A DNA stretch of 64,000 nt, taken from Chitinophaga pinensis. GTDB lineage: Bacteria; Bacteroidota; Bacteroidia; Chitinophagales; Chitinophagaceae. The stretch covers positions 186,001 to 250,000 of the forward strand of contig NZ_VOHS01000002.1 of assembly GCF_007896845.1 (NCBI RefSeq), in the 5' to 3' direction. A model generated the notes under the pieces. It saw only the letters and a program-made list of their open reading frames with translations, was not told the DNA's origin and did not search any database. This document shows, piece after piece, positions 43,179 through 52,970 of this stretch; position 1 is the first letter of the stretch; the number at the start of each line of letters is the position of its first letter. Made by a program: the position numbers and the translations under genes.

Positions 43179-45134
43179 TTAAGAATGTATGATTCGTCGC
43201 AATTGCAGGTTTGTGACAGGCGCCACTACCAGAGGATATTTCTCGATGGTCACGTAACTGGAATCCAGTCCGAAACCACGCTCTTCTGACAAACTGATCT
43301 TCTTCAGGAAGAAGTACATGCGCATTACCAGTCGCTCGTACAATGGCAGATCGTTGTCGTGTGACAGGAATTTCTCCATCACAATAAACTGGAAGTCTCC
43401 TACTACATTGTTCTTACTCAGTGATTCATAACGGCTGGTGATATTCACTTCCTTGTTACGCACCATATCTTCCACCACCATACGGAACATGAGGTTAATA
43501 CGTTGTTCCACTTTGAAACCAAGTCTGAATTCTACCCTGATCACCTCATTTGGAATGATGGTTTGTACGGAGTATTCACTCAGGTAAGGCTCATCTACTA
43601 CGTCCACATGTACGAACCAATAGATATCTGCTCTTTTTGGCTTTTTATTCAGAATGGAATAGATAATCTTATGTTCTATCTCCTTTGGATTGTCGGCACT
43701 GCTCATATATACCAGGTGGGTGGCATATTTAGGGATTGTGCTGTCATTGCTCAGTTCCTGAATAACCGGCAGATGATCTTCCAGTCTGACAAACTCTACG
43801 TACCGGTTTTTGATCTTACGGGATTTGTACCATACCATCATGATCAGGAAGAGGATTCCGGCCACGATAACGGTCACATAACCACCGTGCATGAACTTCA
43901 CCAGGTTAGCGAAAAGGAAGGAGAATTCGAGCGTAAAATAGATCACCAGATAGATCAGGATGAGGCTCAGCCTGACCCTTCGTGTATAAAGATAGAAGGC
44001 GAAGAGACAGGAGGTCATCAGCATACAGATGGTGATGGAGAGACCGTAGGCAGCTTCCATGGCGCTGGACTCTTTAAAGATCAGTACGATGGCTACACAA
44101 CCTACAAACAGCATGGTATTGATACCGGGGATGTAGAGCTGTCCGCGCATTTCTGTGGGATAGTTGATCTTTAATTTAGGCCAGAGGTTGAGTCGCATGG
44201 CTTCTGAGATGAGGGTAAAGGATCCCGATATCAGGGCCTGACTGGCAATAATGGAGGCCAGGGTGGCAATCAACACCCCAAAGATGACAAACCATTCGGG
44301 CATAATTGCGAAGAATGGGTTAGTATCTTTTGGAATGATCTGACCTTTCTGTGTCAACAGCCATGCACCTTGTCCGAGGTAGTTCAGGATCAGGCAGGCT
44401 TTAACGAAGGTCCAGGAGACGCGTATATTCCCTTTTCCACAGTGGCCGAGGTCGGAATAGAGTGCTTCTGCCCCTGTGGTACAGAGGAATACGGCGCCCA
44501 ATATCATAAAACCACGTGGATAGGTGGTTAGCAGTTTAATAGCGTAATGCGGGCTGAAAGCCTTAAATACGGATACATCGTCTACGATGTGTGACAGACC
44601 GAGTATGCCCAGCATGGAGAACCAGATCACCATGATAGGGCCGAATAATTTACCGATGGAGACCGTACCAAACTGTTGTACTACGAACAATAAGGTGATA
44701 ATAGTAAGTACGATCTTGACGATAGCCCACTGGCTAAGGTCTTTAAATACCTCCAGGGTACGTAAGCCTTCAATGGCAGATGTAACAGTAATAGGTGGGG
44801 TGATGATACCGTCAGCCAGTAGTGCGGCCCCTCCGATCATCCCGAATATGACCGCCCATTTGGCATGCCTTCTGACCAGAGCATACAAAGAGAAAATCCC
44901 GCCTTCGCCTTTGTTATCGGCTCTGAGGGTCAGAATTACGTATTTGATGGTTGTCTGTAAAGTCAGGGTCCAGATGATACAGGATATACCACCGATAACC
45001 AGGAGATCGCTTACGGGATTATTACCTACAATGGCCTTGAAAACGTATAACGGAGAGGTTCCAATGTCACCGTAAATAATACCTAAAGCTACTACTAAAC
45101 CGGCCAGGCTAATCCTGTTAATGTCTTTTCTCAC
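43179..45134 (-). CDS. kup: Potassium uptake protein Kup
   Basis: H+/K+ symporter of the KUP/HAK/KT family. 651 residues from GTG at 45134 (VRKDINRISLAGLVVALGII). A TTG ten codons upstream overlaps the promoter, so it is rejected. About 12 membrane segments; family motifs GIIYGDIGTSPLYVFKA, NKGEGGIFSLYAL, TGAEALYSDLGHCGKGNIR. The cytoplasmic C-terminus (from about 440) is intact. Single gene, with terminators on both sides. Confidence 0.92.
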   Translation of the reverse strand: MRKDINRISLAGLVVALGIIYGDIGTSPLYVFKAIVGNNPVSDLLVIGGISCIIWTLTLQTTIKYVILTLRADNKGEGGIFSLYALVRRHAKWAVIFGMIGGAALLADGIITPPITVTSAIEGLRTLEVFKDLSQWAIVKIVLTIITLLFVVQQFGTVSIGKLFGPIMVIWFSMLGILGLSHIVDDVSVFKAFSPHYAIKLLTTYPRGFMILGAVFLCTTGAEALYSDLGHCGKGNIRVSWTFVKACLILNYLGQGAWLLTQKGQIIPKDTNPFFAIMPEWFVIFGVLIATLASIIASQALISGSFTLISEAMRLNLWPKLKINYPTEMRGQLYIPGINTMLFVGCVAIVLIFKESSAMEAAYGLSITICMLMTSCLFAFYLYTRRVRLSLILIYLVIYFTLEFSFLFANLVKFMHGGYVTVIVAGILFLIMMVWYKSRKIKNRYVEFVRLEDHLPVIQELSNDSTIPKYATHLVYMSSADNPKEIEHKIIYSILNKKPKRADIYWFVHVDVVDEPYLSEYSVQTIIPNEVIRVEFRLGFKVEQRINLMFRMVVEDMVRNKEVNITSRYESLSKNNVVGDFQFIVMEKFLSHDNDLPLYERLVMRMYFFLKKISLSEERGFGLDSSYVTIEKYPLVVAPVTNLQLRRIIHS

Positions 45135-45161
45135 GAAATATGTATTTAATAAAAAAGCCAC

Positions 45162-45193
45162 CAAAGGTAGGTGGATTTGAGAAGATCTACAAA
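45162..45193 (-). promoter_or_regulatory. Promoter of kup
   Basis: On the minus strand TTTG (45193-45190), 20-nt spacer, TACCTTTG (45169-45162). Good match to the Bacteroidota consensus and it decides the kup start: translation must begin downstream, at GTG 45134. Confidence 0.65.
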
Positions 45194-45215
45194 ATTATCA
45201 AAAATATCGGGGCAT

Positions 45216-45248
45216 TAAAAAACCCCGTCTCGATAAATCGAGACGGGG
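45216..45248 (-). terminator. Terminator of the ompA-like gene
   Basis: Perfect 12-bp stem CCCCGTCTCGAT (45223-45234) / ATCGAGACGGGG (45237-45248), then T6 on the minus strand. The stem shares CCCGTCTC with the terminators at 50733 and 57518. Confidence 0.92.
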
Positions 45249-45274
45249 CCTTATATCTTCTTAGTGAGACACTA

Positions 45275-46819
45275 TTAGTTAGCTGGAGCTAAATCAACAG
45301 TAGAAGACTCACCAGGAGTGTTTTGTTTGATGAAGCGACCGCGATCGATACCTTGTTTATCAGCCAGGTAGTCGATAACTGCGTCAACTCTTCTGCTGCT
45401 CAGGTCAACACCACCTTTTTTACCTTTAGCACCTGCGTGACCGGTAACCAGGATGTTGCAAGATGGAGCGCTTTTCAGGGTTGCAGCAACGCTAGCCAGG
45501 ATAGCTTCGTTGTCAGATGCAACTTTAGTAGAGCTACCTTTGAAGCTTACGCTAGGCAGAACCAGTGTAGAGCAATTAGCAGTTGCTGGTGGGTTCTTGC
45601 AGCACTCAGGATCTGGGCATTTACCAACACCATCAGCGTCAACTGGCTGGCAGTAAGTTGGAGTAACCAGCTGTTTGTCTTTGTAGTCAGGAACACCATC
45701 ACCATCTGTATCTTTAGCTACACCGTGAACATCAACTGGAGCACCAGCTGGAGTGTTTGGTTCACGATCGAACTGATCAGTAACGCCATCACCATCAGCA
45801 TCAGGCAGTACCGGAGTAGGCAGCTTCATGTGACGAGGAGCGCTCAGTTCGTTGTAAGCGTAATTCAGCGGATTTACCCACCATAATGGCTCAACGCGTT
45901 TAGATGAGTTACCCAGGTTGAAGTTCAGACGAACGCTGGTGTAGCTGAATGCATCTTTGTGGTTGCTATATGGGCTGGAATAACCGTCCAGATAGTCATC
46001 AAAGTATAAAGTATATTTCTCTTCAATACCGATGTTGAAACGTTTAGAAACTCTGAAAGCGATACCAGTACCGAAATCAGCACCATGACGCAGCAGAGCG
46101 TTGTCATCTCTACGACCGATGTTACCTCTGTTACCCTGAGATGGAGCGTTCTGCTCATAATCTCCGTCGAACAGGTTTTTCAGCTGGTCTTTAATGTCCT
46201 TACGAGGAGCATTGAAGTTGATACCAGAGAAATCGTAAGCTGCAGTACCGTTTAACGCATCAACGTCAACGTCGATCAGACCCAGGCTATAACCTGCAAA
46301 CACGTACCAGTTAATTTTTGGCTGTGCTTTGTAGAACAGGATGTTGCTCAGGGAAGCGATCATATCTAATGACAGCTGGTGAGTAGCAGTTTTGTAGTTA
46401 GCTACGATGTTACCACCGTTGTTTGCTGCTGTTGCACCCCATGCAGTGCTGTTGTTATAGATTGCAGGTCTTAATCTGTAATCCATACCTTTATCAAAGG
46501 AACCAGTGTATTCACCTCTGATGGAGAAAGTATGACCCAGTGATTTTCTCAGGGAAACACCACCACCGAAACCTGGTCTGGCAGGGATAGTACCATTGAT
46601 CAGGTGCAGACCACCGTGGAAACCTAATTCCCACATATCGCGTGGTTTAGCAGGGAAGTCATACTGGTGGTTAGAGAAATTGTTCTGTTGCGCCTGTCTG
46701 GATGCTGGAACTTTGGTTGAATCCAGGGCATCATAAACAGGGGTAACTTGTGCAAAACTGGAGGACGCCGCTAGGAGACTCATAGCGCCTGCCAGTAATA
46801 AGTACTTTTTGCTTGCCAT
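45275..46819 (-). CDS. OmpA-family outer membrane protein with thrombospondin type 3 repeats
   Basis: 514 residues. Signal peptide ending SSSFAQ (1-24); an N-terminal beta-barrel (about 50-325); calcium-binding type 3 repeats (DADGDGVTDQFD, DTDGDGVPDYKD, about 345-400); a Cys-rich hinge; and an OmpA-like peptidoglycan-binding domain (about 410-514). In that domain the usual GHTD reads GHAG, losing the Asp that contacts diaminopimelate, while LSSRRVDAV keeps the Arg. A strong promoter, strong terminator and markedly uniform codon choice suggest it is a major outer-membrane protein. Confidence 0.9.
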   Translation of the reverse strand: MASKKYLLLAGAMSLLAASSSFAQVTPVYDALDSTKVPASRQAQQNNFSNHQYDFPAKPRDMWELGFHGGLHLINGTIPARPGFGGGVSLRKSLGHTFSIRGEYTGSFDKGMDYRLRPAIYNNSTAWGATAANNGGNIVANYKTATHQLSLDMIASLSNILFYKAQPKINWYVFAGYSLGLIDVDVDALNGTAAYDFSGINFNAPRKDIKDQLKNLFDGDYEQNAPSQGNRGNIGRRDDNALLRHGADFGTGIAFRVSKRFNIGIEEKYTLYFDDYLDGYSSPYSNHKDAFSYTSVRLNFNLGNSSKRVEPLWWVNPLNYAYNELSAPRHMKLPTPVLPDADGDGVTDQFDREPNTPAGAPVDVHGVAKDTDGDGVPDYKDKQLVTPTYCQPVDADGVGKCPDPECCKNPPATANCSTLVLPSVSFKGSSTKVASDNEAILASVAATLKSAPSCNILVTGHAGAKGKKGGVDLSSRRVDAVIDYLADKQGIDRGRFIKQNTPGESSTVDLAPAN

Positions 46820-46876
46820 AATTGTTTTCTATTTAAAAACTGTTAAAAATTTACTAATAACCCGTTTTTTACCCAG

Positions 46877-46907
46877 CAAAGGTAAAATTCTCAGATGAAT
46901 ATTCAAA
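46877..46907 (-). promoter_or_regulatory. Promoter of the ompA-like gene
   Basis: On the minus strand TTTG (46907-46904), 19-nt spacer, TACCTTTG (46884-46877): a consensus Bacteroidota promoter, with a leader of about 50 nt. Confidence 0.75.
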
Positions 46908-47131
46908 TTTTTGTTACAATATTATTTTCATTGATAACTACTTAACTATTAGTGCTTAGGCAAAACAAATGTTATACCTTAACTTGGCCCGGCACATAAC
47001 GAATAAGCATATTTGTTATAACTAAAACAATGTAATGTTAAAGTTATGTTACACCGATATATACAAATTAAGGGCCAATTTGTTAAAATTTGACTTTTAA
47101 AGCATAGCTTAGCAATCTTTTTAAAGCACCT
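46908..47131. other. AT-rich divergent intergenic region
   Basis: No gene. AT-rich DNA between the ompA-like promoter and the polyprenyl synthase gene. A weak plus-strand candidate TTTG (47079-47082)-N22-TAGCTTAG (47105-47112) could serve the latter. Confidence 0.4.
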
Positions 47132-48097
47132 ATGGACGAAATTAAACACCTGATCAGTAAGGAATTACAGGATTTTGAAAGCAAATTCTCTGACGCTGTA
47201 AAAAGTCATGTCCCATTGCTGGACAGGATAATGCATTACATCGTTAAACGTAAAGGCAAGCAGATCAGACCCATGTTTGTGCTCTTATCAGCAAAACTCT
47301 TTAATAATAATATACAGGAAAGCACATACAGAGCTGCGGCCCTTGTTGAACTGCTACATACAGCCACCCTCGTCCACGACGACGTAGTGGATGACGCCAA
47401 CGAAAGACGTGGCTTCTTTTCTATCAATGCACTGTGGAAAAACAAAATAGCCGTACTGGTAGGTGACTACCTCCTTTCTAAAGGACTACTGCTTTCAGTA
47501 GATAATAATGAGTTCAGATCTCTTAAGATCCTCTCTGAGGCCGTAAAGGAAATGAGTGAAGGTGAACTGCTGCAGATCGAAAAGACCCGTAAACTGAATA
47601 TTAAAGAAGATATCTATTTTGAGATCATCCGTCGTAAAACGGCTTCCCTCCTCGCCTCAGCCTGTGCAGCCGGCGCGTGGAGCACCACCAATGACGATGA
47701 AACAACCGAAAAGATGCGCCTGTTCGGTGAAAAAGTAGGTGTTGCCTTCCAGATCAAAGATGACCTCTTCGATTATGGCTCCGATAAAATTGGTAAACCC
47801 ACCGGTATCGATATCCGCGAGAAAAAGATGACCCTCCCGCTCATCTACACCCTCGAACACGCGACTCCTGATATCCGCAGACGTATTATTAATATTGTCA
47901 AAAACCATAACACCGATAAAGACAAGGTCGCAGAAGTGATCGAACTGGTAAAAAAATCAGGGGGTATTGAATATACACAGGAAAAAATGTTCCAGTACCG
48001 CGATGAAGCACTCGCTATTCTGCATAGTTTCCCGGAAAATGATATCCGTACCGGACTGGAAACATTGGTTCGATATACAACAGATCGTACTTTTTAA
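47132..48097 (+). CDS. Polyprenyl (octaprenyl/heptaprenyl-type) diphosphate synthase
   Basis: Trans-prenyltransferase that makes the isoprenoid side chain, in this lineage probably for menaquinone. 321 residues. First Asp-rich motif VHDDVVDDANERRG, second KDDLFDYG, plus GKQIRPMFVLLSA at the start and GDYLLSKG. IspB-like by length and motifs. The chain length cannot be set by eye. It lies 61 nt before recJ in the same direction, and pairs functionally with mqnB/mqnD. Confidence 0.9.
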   Translation: MDEIKHLISKELQDFESKFSDAVKSHVPLLDRIMHYIVKRKGKQIRPMFVLLSAKLFNNNIQESTYRAAALVELLHTATLVHDDVVDDANERRGFFSINALWKNKIAVLVGDYLLSKGLLLSVDNNEFRSLKILSEAVKEMSEGELLQIEKTRKLNIKEDIYFEIIRRKTASLLASACAAGAWSTTNDDETTEKMRLFGEKVGVAFQIKDDLFDYGSDKIGKPTGIDIREKKMTLPLIYTLEHATPDIRRRIINIVKNHNTDKDKVAEVIELVKKSGGIEYTQEKMFQYRDEALAILHSFPENDIRTGLETLVRYTTDRTF

Positions 48098-48158
48098 CCA
48101 ATAAAAACCTATCTTCCGAAACTGAACTCATTCAACCACTTTAGATACTAACTCATTA

Positions 48159-49865
48159 ATGCAGAAACGCTGGACAGTCCGATCTTATCAACCTAAACAG
48201 GAAGCATTGCTCCAGTCGTCTTTGCGTATACACCCACTGCTGTGCCGCCTGCTCGTACAAAGAGGCATGCACACTTACGACGAATCAAGGCTTTTTTTCA
48301 GACCTACCCTCGCCGACCTGCATGATCCATGGCTCATGAAAGACATGGATAAAGCAGTATCCCGTATAGAACAGGCTTTTTTCCACCGGGAAAAAATACT
48401 GGTGTTCGGAGATTATGATGTGGATGGGACTACCGCAGTAGCTACTGTATATGATTTTCTGCACTCCTTATATAATAATATAGAGTTTTACATTCCTCAC
48501 CGGTATAAAGAAGGTTACGGTATCTCCACACAAGGCATCGAATATGCCAGAGATAACGAATTCACGCTCATCATCGCACTGGATTGTGGAATCAAAGCCA
48601 TCGACCAGATAAAATGGGCCGCCGATCATGGAATTGACTTCATTATATGCGACCATCACCTGCCTGATGCTATTCTGCCTCCGGCCGTAGCCATACTGAA
48701 TCCAAAACAATATGACTGCCCTTATCCTTATAAGGAACTAAGTGGCTGTGGTATAGGATACAAGCTCATTTCCGCCTTCGCGCAGAAAAAAGGCATTCCG
48801 GATGAACAGGTACATCGCTACCTTGACCTCGTGGCAACCAGTATCGCAGCTGATATTGTCCCCATGACAGGCGAGAACAGAGTGCTGGCCTTTCACGGAT
48901 TAAAAAAGGTGAACTCCGCTCCGCTCGCGGGTATACAGGCCCTGATAGAACTCAGCGGACTAAAAGAACAACTGACCATCTCCAATCTTGTATTCGTTAT
49001 TGCGCCAAGGGTTAACGCTGCCGGTCGTATGGACGATGCCAGAAAAGCTGTGAACCTCTTTGTTGAAACAGACAAAGACAAAGCAATGGAGATTGCCAAA
49101 GTATTACACGCAGATAATTTCGACAGAAAAGAAATTGACGGCAATATCACCAAAGAAGCGGTTGAATTACTGCAGAATGATCTTACATTAAAAGATAAAA
49201 AGTCTACCGTACTCTATAAACCTGACTGGCACAAAGGTGTAGTGGGGATTGTAGCATCAAGACTGATCGATAAATATTATTACCGCCCCACCATTATTCT
49301 TACACTCAGTAATGATAAAGTGGCTGGCTCCGCACGTTCAGTGACCGGCTTCAATGTATACGAAGCCATACATCAATGTAAAGATCTGCTGGAAAACTAT
49401 GGCGGACATTTCTATGCAGCAGGTATGACGCTGAAACCCGAGAATGTAGAAGCTTTTCAGCAAAAGTTTGAAGAAGTAGTAGCAACGACCATCAACCCGG
49501 ACCTGCTCGTACCCGAGATTGTAATCGATACCGAAATTCAATTAAGAGATATAACACCCGCCTTCTTTAATATACTTCGTCAATTCGAACCATTGGGACC
49601 GGAAAACCTGCGTCCTGTTTTCCTTGTAAGGAACGTGGTTGATAGCGGATATTCACGTCTTGTCAAAGATGAACATATTAAGTTCTCCGTTAAACAGGGA
49701 AAATCACCTAACGCATTAACGGGCATAGGATTCTACATGTCTGAAAAATTCCACATCGTGAGCAGTAAACAGCCCTTTGACATGGCTTTTACTATTGATG
49801 AAAATGAATGGAACGGCAAGATGAACCTGCAACTGAAAGTCATTGATATCAGGGCTCATCACTAA
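48159..49865 (+). CDS. recJ: Single-stranded-DNA exonuclease RecJ
   Basis: 5'-3' ssDNA exonuclease used in recombination and mismatch repair. 568 residues. DHH-phosphoesterase motifs: VFGDYDVDGTTAVATVY, ALDCGIKA, CDHHLPDA, YPYKELSGCGIGYKL, and the DHHA1 region with AGSARSVTGFNVYEAI and ENYGGHFYAAGMTLK. The C-terminal OB-like domain is present. Normal length. Confidence 0.95.
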   Translation: MQKRWTVRSYQPKQEALLQSSLRIHPLLCRLLVQRGMHTYDESRLFFRPTLADLHDPWLMKDMDKAVSRIEQAFFHREKILVFGDYDVDGTTAVATVYDFLHSLYNNIEFYIPHRYKEGYGISTQGIEYARDNEFTLIIALDCGIKAIDQIKWAADHGIDFIICDHHLPDAILPPAVAILNPKQYDCPYPYKELSGCGIGYKLISAFAQKKGIPDEQVHRYLDLVATSIAADIVPMTGENRVLAFHGLKKVNSAPLAGIQALIELSGLKEQLTISNLVFVIAPRVNAAGRMDDARKAVNLFVETDKDKAMEIAKVLHADNFDRKEIDGNITKEAVELLQNDLTLKDKKSTVLYKPDWHKGVVGIVASRLIDKYYYRPTIILTLSNDKVAGSARSVTGFNVYEAIHQCKDLLENYGGHFYAAGMTLKPENVEAFQQKFEEVVATTINPDLLVPEIVIDTEIQLRDITPAFFNILRQFEPLGPENLRPVFLVRNVVDSGYSRLVKDEHIKFSVKQGKSPNALTGIGFYMSEKFHIVSSKQPFDMAFTIDENEWNGKMNLQLKVIDIRAHH

Positions 49866-49915
49866 GTAATACTACCTATTATTTATCGCAATTATGACTG
49901 TTGCTATTGCAACGG

Positions 49916-50713
49916 TTATTTATGTTGTTTCAGCATCCAGCTGTATAAAGCTGTATCTGCATAAGCTTTCGTCCACGCATCATGCCCTCCCGTCGGACTC
50001 TCCGTATACTTCACCAGATTACTGCCGCATACTTTTAATGCGTTCACCATATCTCTCGATCCTGCTACAGTTACTGTAGGATCATCTGCATTATGAAAAG
50101 CCCATACCGGCATCTGCTTCAGAACACAGGCCTGTGAGGGTGTACCAATACCGCAGATCGGGGCAATAGCTGCAAACTTCTCAGGACTTGACTGTGCCCA
50201 GTTCCATGTACCAAAGCCCCCCATGCTCAATCCTGTTAAATATATCCGGGACGAATCCACATGATACTTCTTCAACACTTCTTTATACAACTGTTGTAAT
50301 ACATCTGTGTTCCACCAAACAGCTGTACATTGCGGCGCAATCATCACAAACTGCTTTCCTTTTACTACTTTAGGCAACCCTACTTCTCTGATCACATCGA
50401 TGTCATTACCGATTTCTCCTACACCATGCAGAAAGATCACTACCGGCCATTTATAGGTTTTCATGTCATTATAAGTATCCGGAATGTACAACAGGTATTC
50501 ATTGATGTTGCCCTGCTTATAATCAGCCGGCTGTACGGTAATACCAGGTATCTGCGGGGTAAAAACATCTTCTTTGGGTGGGTCAGGAATGGTGTCTGTT
50601 CCATTGCCGCCGCCGGGTACCGCGGACTCATTCCTTTTGGAACAGGCTACTATATTGCACAATACTGCAATAAGTAGTACATAAATAAATCTGTTAATTG
50701 CTCTTCTTTTCAT
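49916..50713 (-). CDS. Lipoprotein alpha/beta-hydrolase (PHB-depolymerase/esterase-like)
   Basis: 265 residues. Lipoprotein signal IAVLCNIVACSKR (Cys24), a Gly/Pro-rich spacer, then an alpha/beta-hydrolase domain. Nucleophile Ser163 in LTGLSMGGFGTW, acid Asp210 or Asp211 in AFHNADDPTV, and His244 in GGHDAW; the oxyanion-hole region is VVIFLHGVGE. The pattern fits esterases of the PHB-depolymerase type (dienelactone-hydrolase superfamily), often carbohydrate esterases in Bacteroidota. Predicted surface or periplasmic. Substrate unknown. Confidence 0.85.
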   Translation of the reverse strand: MKRRAINRFIYVLLIAVLCNIVACSKRNESAVPGGGNGTDTIPDPPKEDVFTPQIPGITVQPADYKQGNINEYLLYIPDTYNDMKTYKWPVVIFLHGVGEIGNDIDVIREVGLPKVVKGKQFVMIAPQCTAVWWNTDVLQQLYKEVLKKYHVDSSRIYLTGLSMGGFGTWNWAQSSPEKFAAIAPICGIGTPSQACVLKQMPVWAFHNADDPTVTVAGSRDMVNALKVCGSNLVKYTESPTGGHDAWTKAYADTALYSWMLKQHK

Positions 50714-50726
50714 ATGTTTAGGTAAA

Positions 50727-50763
50727 ATGAAAAATCCCGTCTCAAGCTTACTGAGACGGGATT
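50727..50763 (-). terminator. Terminator after htpG
   Basis: Perfect 12-bp stem AATCCCGTCTCA (50733-50744) / TGAGACGGGATT (50752-50763), with T-rich sequence following on the minus strand. Separates htpG from the esterase gene. Confidence 0.9.
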
Positions 50764-50815
50764 CCGGTTGCCAATGTTATTGCAAACCTACTATAATGTT
50801 TGCTTTTTGAGCTGA

Positions 50816-52651
50816 TTAATTTTTCTTTTCTGCACTCATTAACTCCACACTTCTGTTCACGAATGCGGTCAGATCAGCACCGGTGAGCAGGTTCTGTGAT
50901 AACAGTGCCAGATCTGCCAAGTTACGCACCTGTTTCTGCTGTCTGTCATTATCTGTTTCTCCCAGGATCTGCAGATAGATCGGGTGATTAGCATTCACCG
51001 TCATGTTGATTTCGTCAGGCATATTTGCATACCAGCTCATACCTGCGCCACCAACAGCAGCCATGTCTTTCATACGACGCATAAACTCAGGACGTGTTAC
51101 GATCACTGGTTGTGCATCGGCGCTCAATCCCTTCAGTTCTACTTTCACATGTTCCTGTGGAATATGTCCGAACAGTTCCTTCAGTTTTGATTCCTGATCA
51201 GTAGATAATACGCTTTCATTCTTCTCATCAACATTGATCAGATTATCAGCGATATCAGCATCTACACGGGTGAACATCATGCTATCCCATCTTGGCTCCA
51301 TATTGTTGATGAATGCTGCATCCACAATATTATCCAGCTTCACAATCTTGTAGCCTTTGTTCTTAGCTGCCTGAATATAACTATCCTGTTGTACGGCGTT
51401 TGTAGCGTACAGTACTACCAGCTTGTTGTCTTTATTTGTCTGCAGTGCAGCTGCTTCTGTCTTATATTCTTCCAGTGTATAGAACTTACCCGGTTCGGTG
51501 ATTTCTTCCAGCAGCAGGAACTTGTTTGCCTTCTCAGAGAATTTATCATCGGTCATCATGCCGTATTTGGCAAACAGTCCGATAGACTCCCATTTCTCTT
51601 CAAAGCTCTTACGATCGTTACGGAAGATTTCATCCAGTTTGTCAGCCACTTTCTTTGTGATATAAGAGCTGATCTTTTTCACATTCGGATCACCCTGCAG
51701 ATAGCTACGGCTCACGTTCAGCGGAATATCCGGACTGTCGATCACACCGTGCAGTAACATCAGGAATTCCGGTACGATATCCTTCACTTCATCTGTCACA
51801 AATACCTGATTGGAATACAGACTGATCTTGTCTTTCTGTACTTCAAAGCTCTTACCGATCTTAGGGAAATACAGGATACCGGTCAGGTTGAACGGATAGT
51901 CAACATTCAGGTGGATCCAGAATAAAGGTGCTTCTGCGTAAGGATATAATTCTTTATAGAAGTTCTGATAGTCTTCAGTAGTCAGTTCAGCAGGTTTCTT
52001 TGTCCACGCCGGATTGGTGTTATTCAGTTGTTTGTCTGCAAATTTTACAGGCACTGGCAGGAACTTACAAAACTTTTCGAGGATGTTCTGAATACGGCTG
52101 TCATCCAGAAACTCTTCACTTTCTTCATTGATGTGCAGTACGATATCGGTACCACGGCTTTCTTTGCTGGTTTCTTCCAGTTCGTATTCAGGGCTGCCAT
52201 CACACTCCCAACGTACAGCTGCTGTATCAGGTTTATGAGATTTTGTAAAGATCTCCACCTTGTTACTCACCATAAATGAGGAGTAAAAACCGAGACCAAA
52301 GTGACCAATGATATTAGCACCGTCAGTCTGTCCTTTATATTTATTCAGGAACTCTTCAGCACCTGAAAACGCAACCTGGTTAATGTATTTATCTACTTCT
52401 TCTGCAGTCATACCCACACCCATATCGGATATGGTCAATGTCTTCTTTTCCTTGTCTAATGTCACTGTAATTTCCGGGGTGCCCAGCTCACCTTTGAACT
52501 CACCAACACTGGCCAGCGTCTTTAATTTTTGAGTAGCATCCACAGCGTTACTTACCAGTTCGCGGATGAAGATCTCATGGTCTGAATAGAGGAATTTCTT
52601 AATAATGGGGAATATGTTCTCTGTTTGAACACGTATTGCTCCTTTCTGCAT
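50816..52651 (-). CDS. htpG: Molecular chaperone HtpG (bacterial Hsp90)
   Basis: ATP-dependent chaperone in the cytoplasm. 611 residues from the ATG at 52651 (MQKGAIRVQTENIFPIIK); a start 27 codons upstream adds unrelated sequence. GHKL ATPase motifs: RELVSNAVDATQKLK, ISDMGVGMTAEEV, GHFGLGFYSSFMV, and SRGTDIVLHI. The middle domain (YLYP...FGVIYFP-type region, with LNVSRSYLQGD) and the C-terminal domain are present. Confidence 0.95.
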   Translation of the reverse strand: MQKGAIRVQTENIFPIIKKFLYSDHEIFIRELVSNAVDATQKLKTLASVGEFKGELGTPEITVTLDKEKKTLTISDMGVGMTAEEVDKYINQVAFSGAEEFLNKYKGQTDGANIIGHFGLGFYSSFMVSNKVEIFTKSHKPDTAAVRWECDGSPEYELEETSKESRGTDIVLHINEESEEFLDDSRIQNILEKFCKFLPVPVKFADKQLNNTNPAWTKKPAELTTEDYQNFYKELYPYAEAPLFWIHLNVDYPFNLTGILYFPKIGKSFEVQKDKISLYSNQVFVTDEVKDIVPEFLMLLHGVIDSPDIPLNVSRSYLQGDPNVKKISSYITKKVADKLDEIFRNDRKSFEEKWESIGLFAKYGMMTDDKFSEKANKFLLLEEITEPGKFYTLEEYKTEAAALQTNKDNKLVVLYATNAVQQDSYIQAAKNKGYKIVKLDNIVDAAFINNMEPRWDSMMFTRVDADIADNLINVDEKNESVLSTDQESKLKELFGHIPQEHVKVELKGLSADAQPVIVTRPEFMRRMKDMAAVGGAGMSWYANMPDEINMTVNANHPIYLQILGETDNDRQQKQVRNLADLALLSQNLLTGADLTAFVNRSVELMSAEKKN

Positions 52652-52970
52652 GGGTATCTTATTTTTTTGGATTTCCGGACAAAGGATATGCCAGCAGACA
52701 TTTTGCTGACAAAGTGTCGGCAACTGCATCAAAAAATACGCTTTTCTGGCTTTTGCTTGGCCGTCGCAGATTCGTCGCTAAGCCGTCGCTTGTTCGTCCC
52801 TATCCCTCCGGCTTACAAAATGGCAGTCTTCCCGCCGGCTTAACAAATAAATCATACAGGCAGCCCCTTAACTGTAACACAAATGTTGTAGATTTAATCT
52901 TCCTGACCCCGGTGAGTGTTGAGACCTAATGTTTTTTACCCGACACCCTTCTTTCTAAACCTCATTGTAC
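52652..52970. other. Divergent intergenic region htpG / secreted nuclease
   Basis: No gene seen. Holds the putative htpG promoter and a short GTCGC-rich stretch (GTCGC in four loose copies around 52754-52793). Confidence 0.4.
52680..52713 (-). promoter_or_regulatory. Putative promoter of htpG
   Basis: On the minus strand TTTG (52713-52710), 21-nt spacer, then TATCCTTTG, a -7 element with one extra base in its middle. Leader about 28 nt. Confidence 0.4.

Noticed and set aside
52652..52732. 27-codon N-terminal extension of htpG
   Set aside because: The extension carries no Hsp90 similarity and overlaps the putative promoter; the ATG at 52651 fits the family start.
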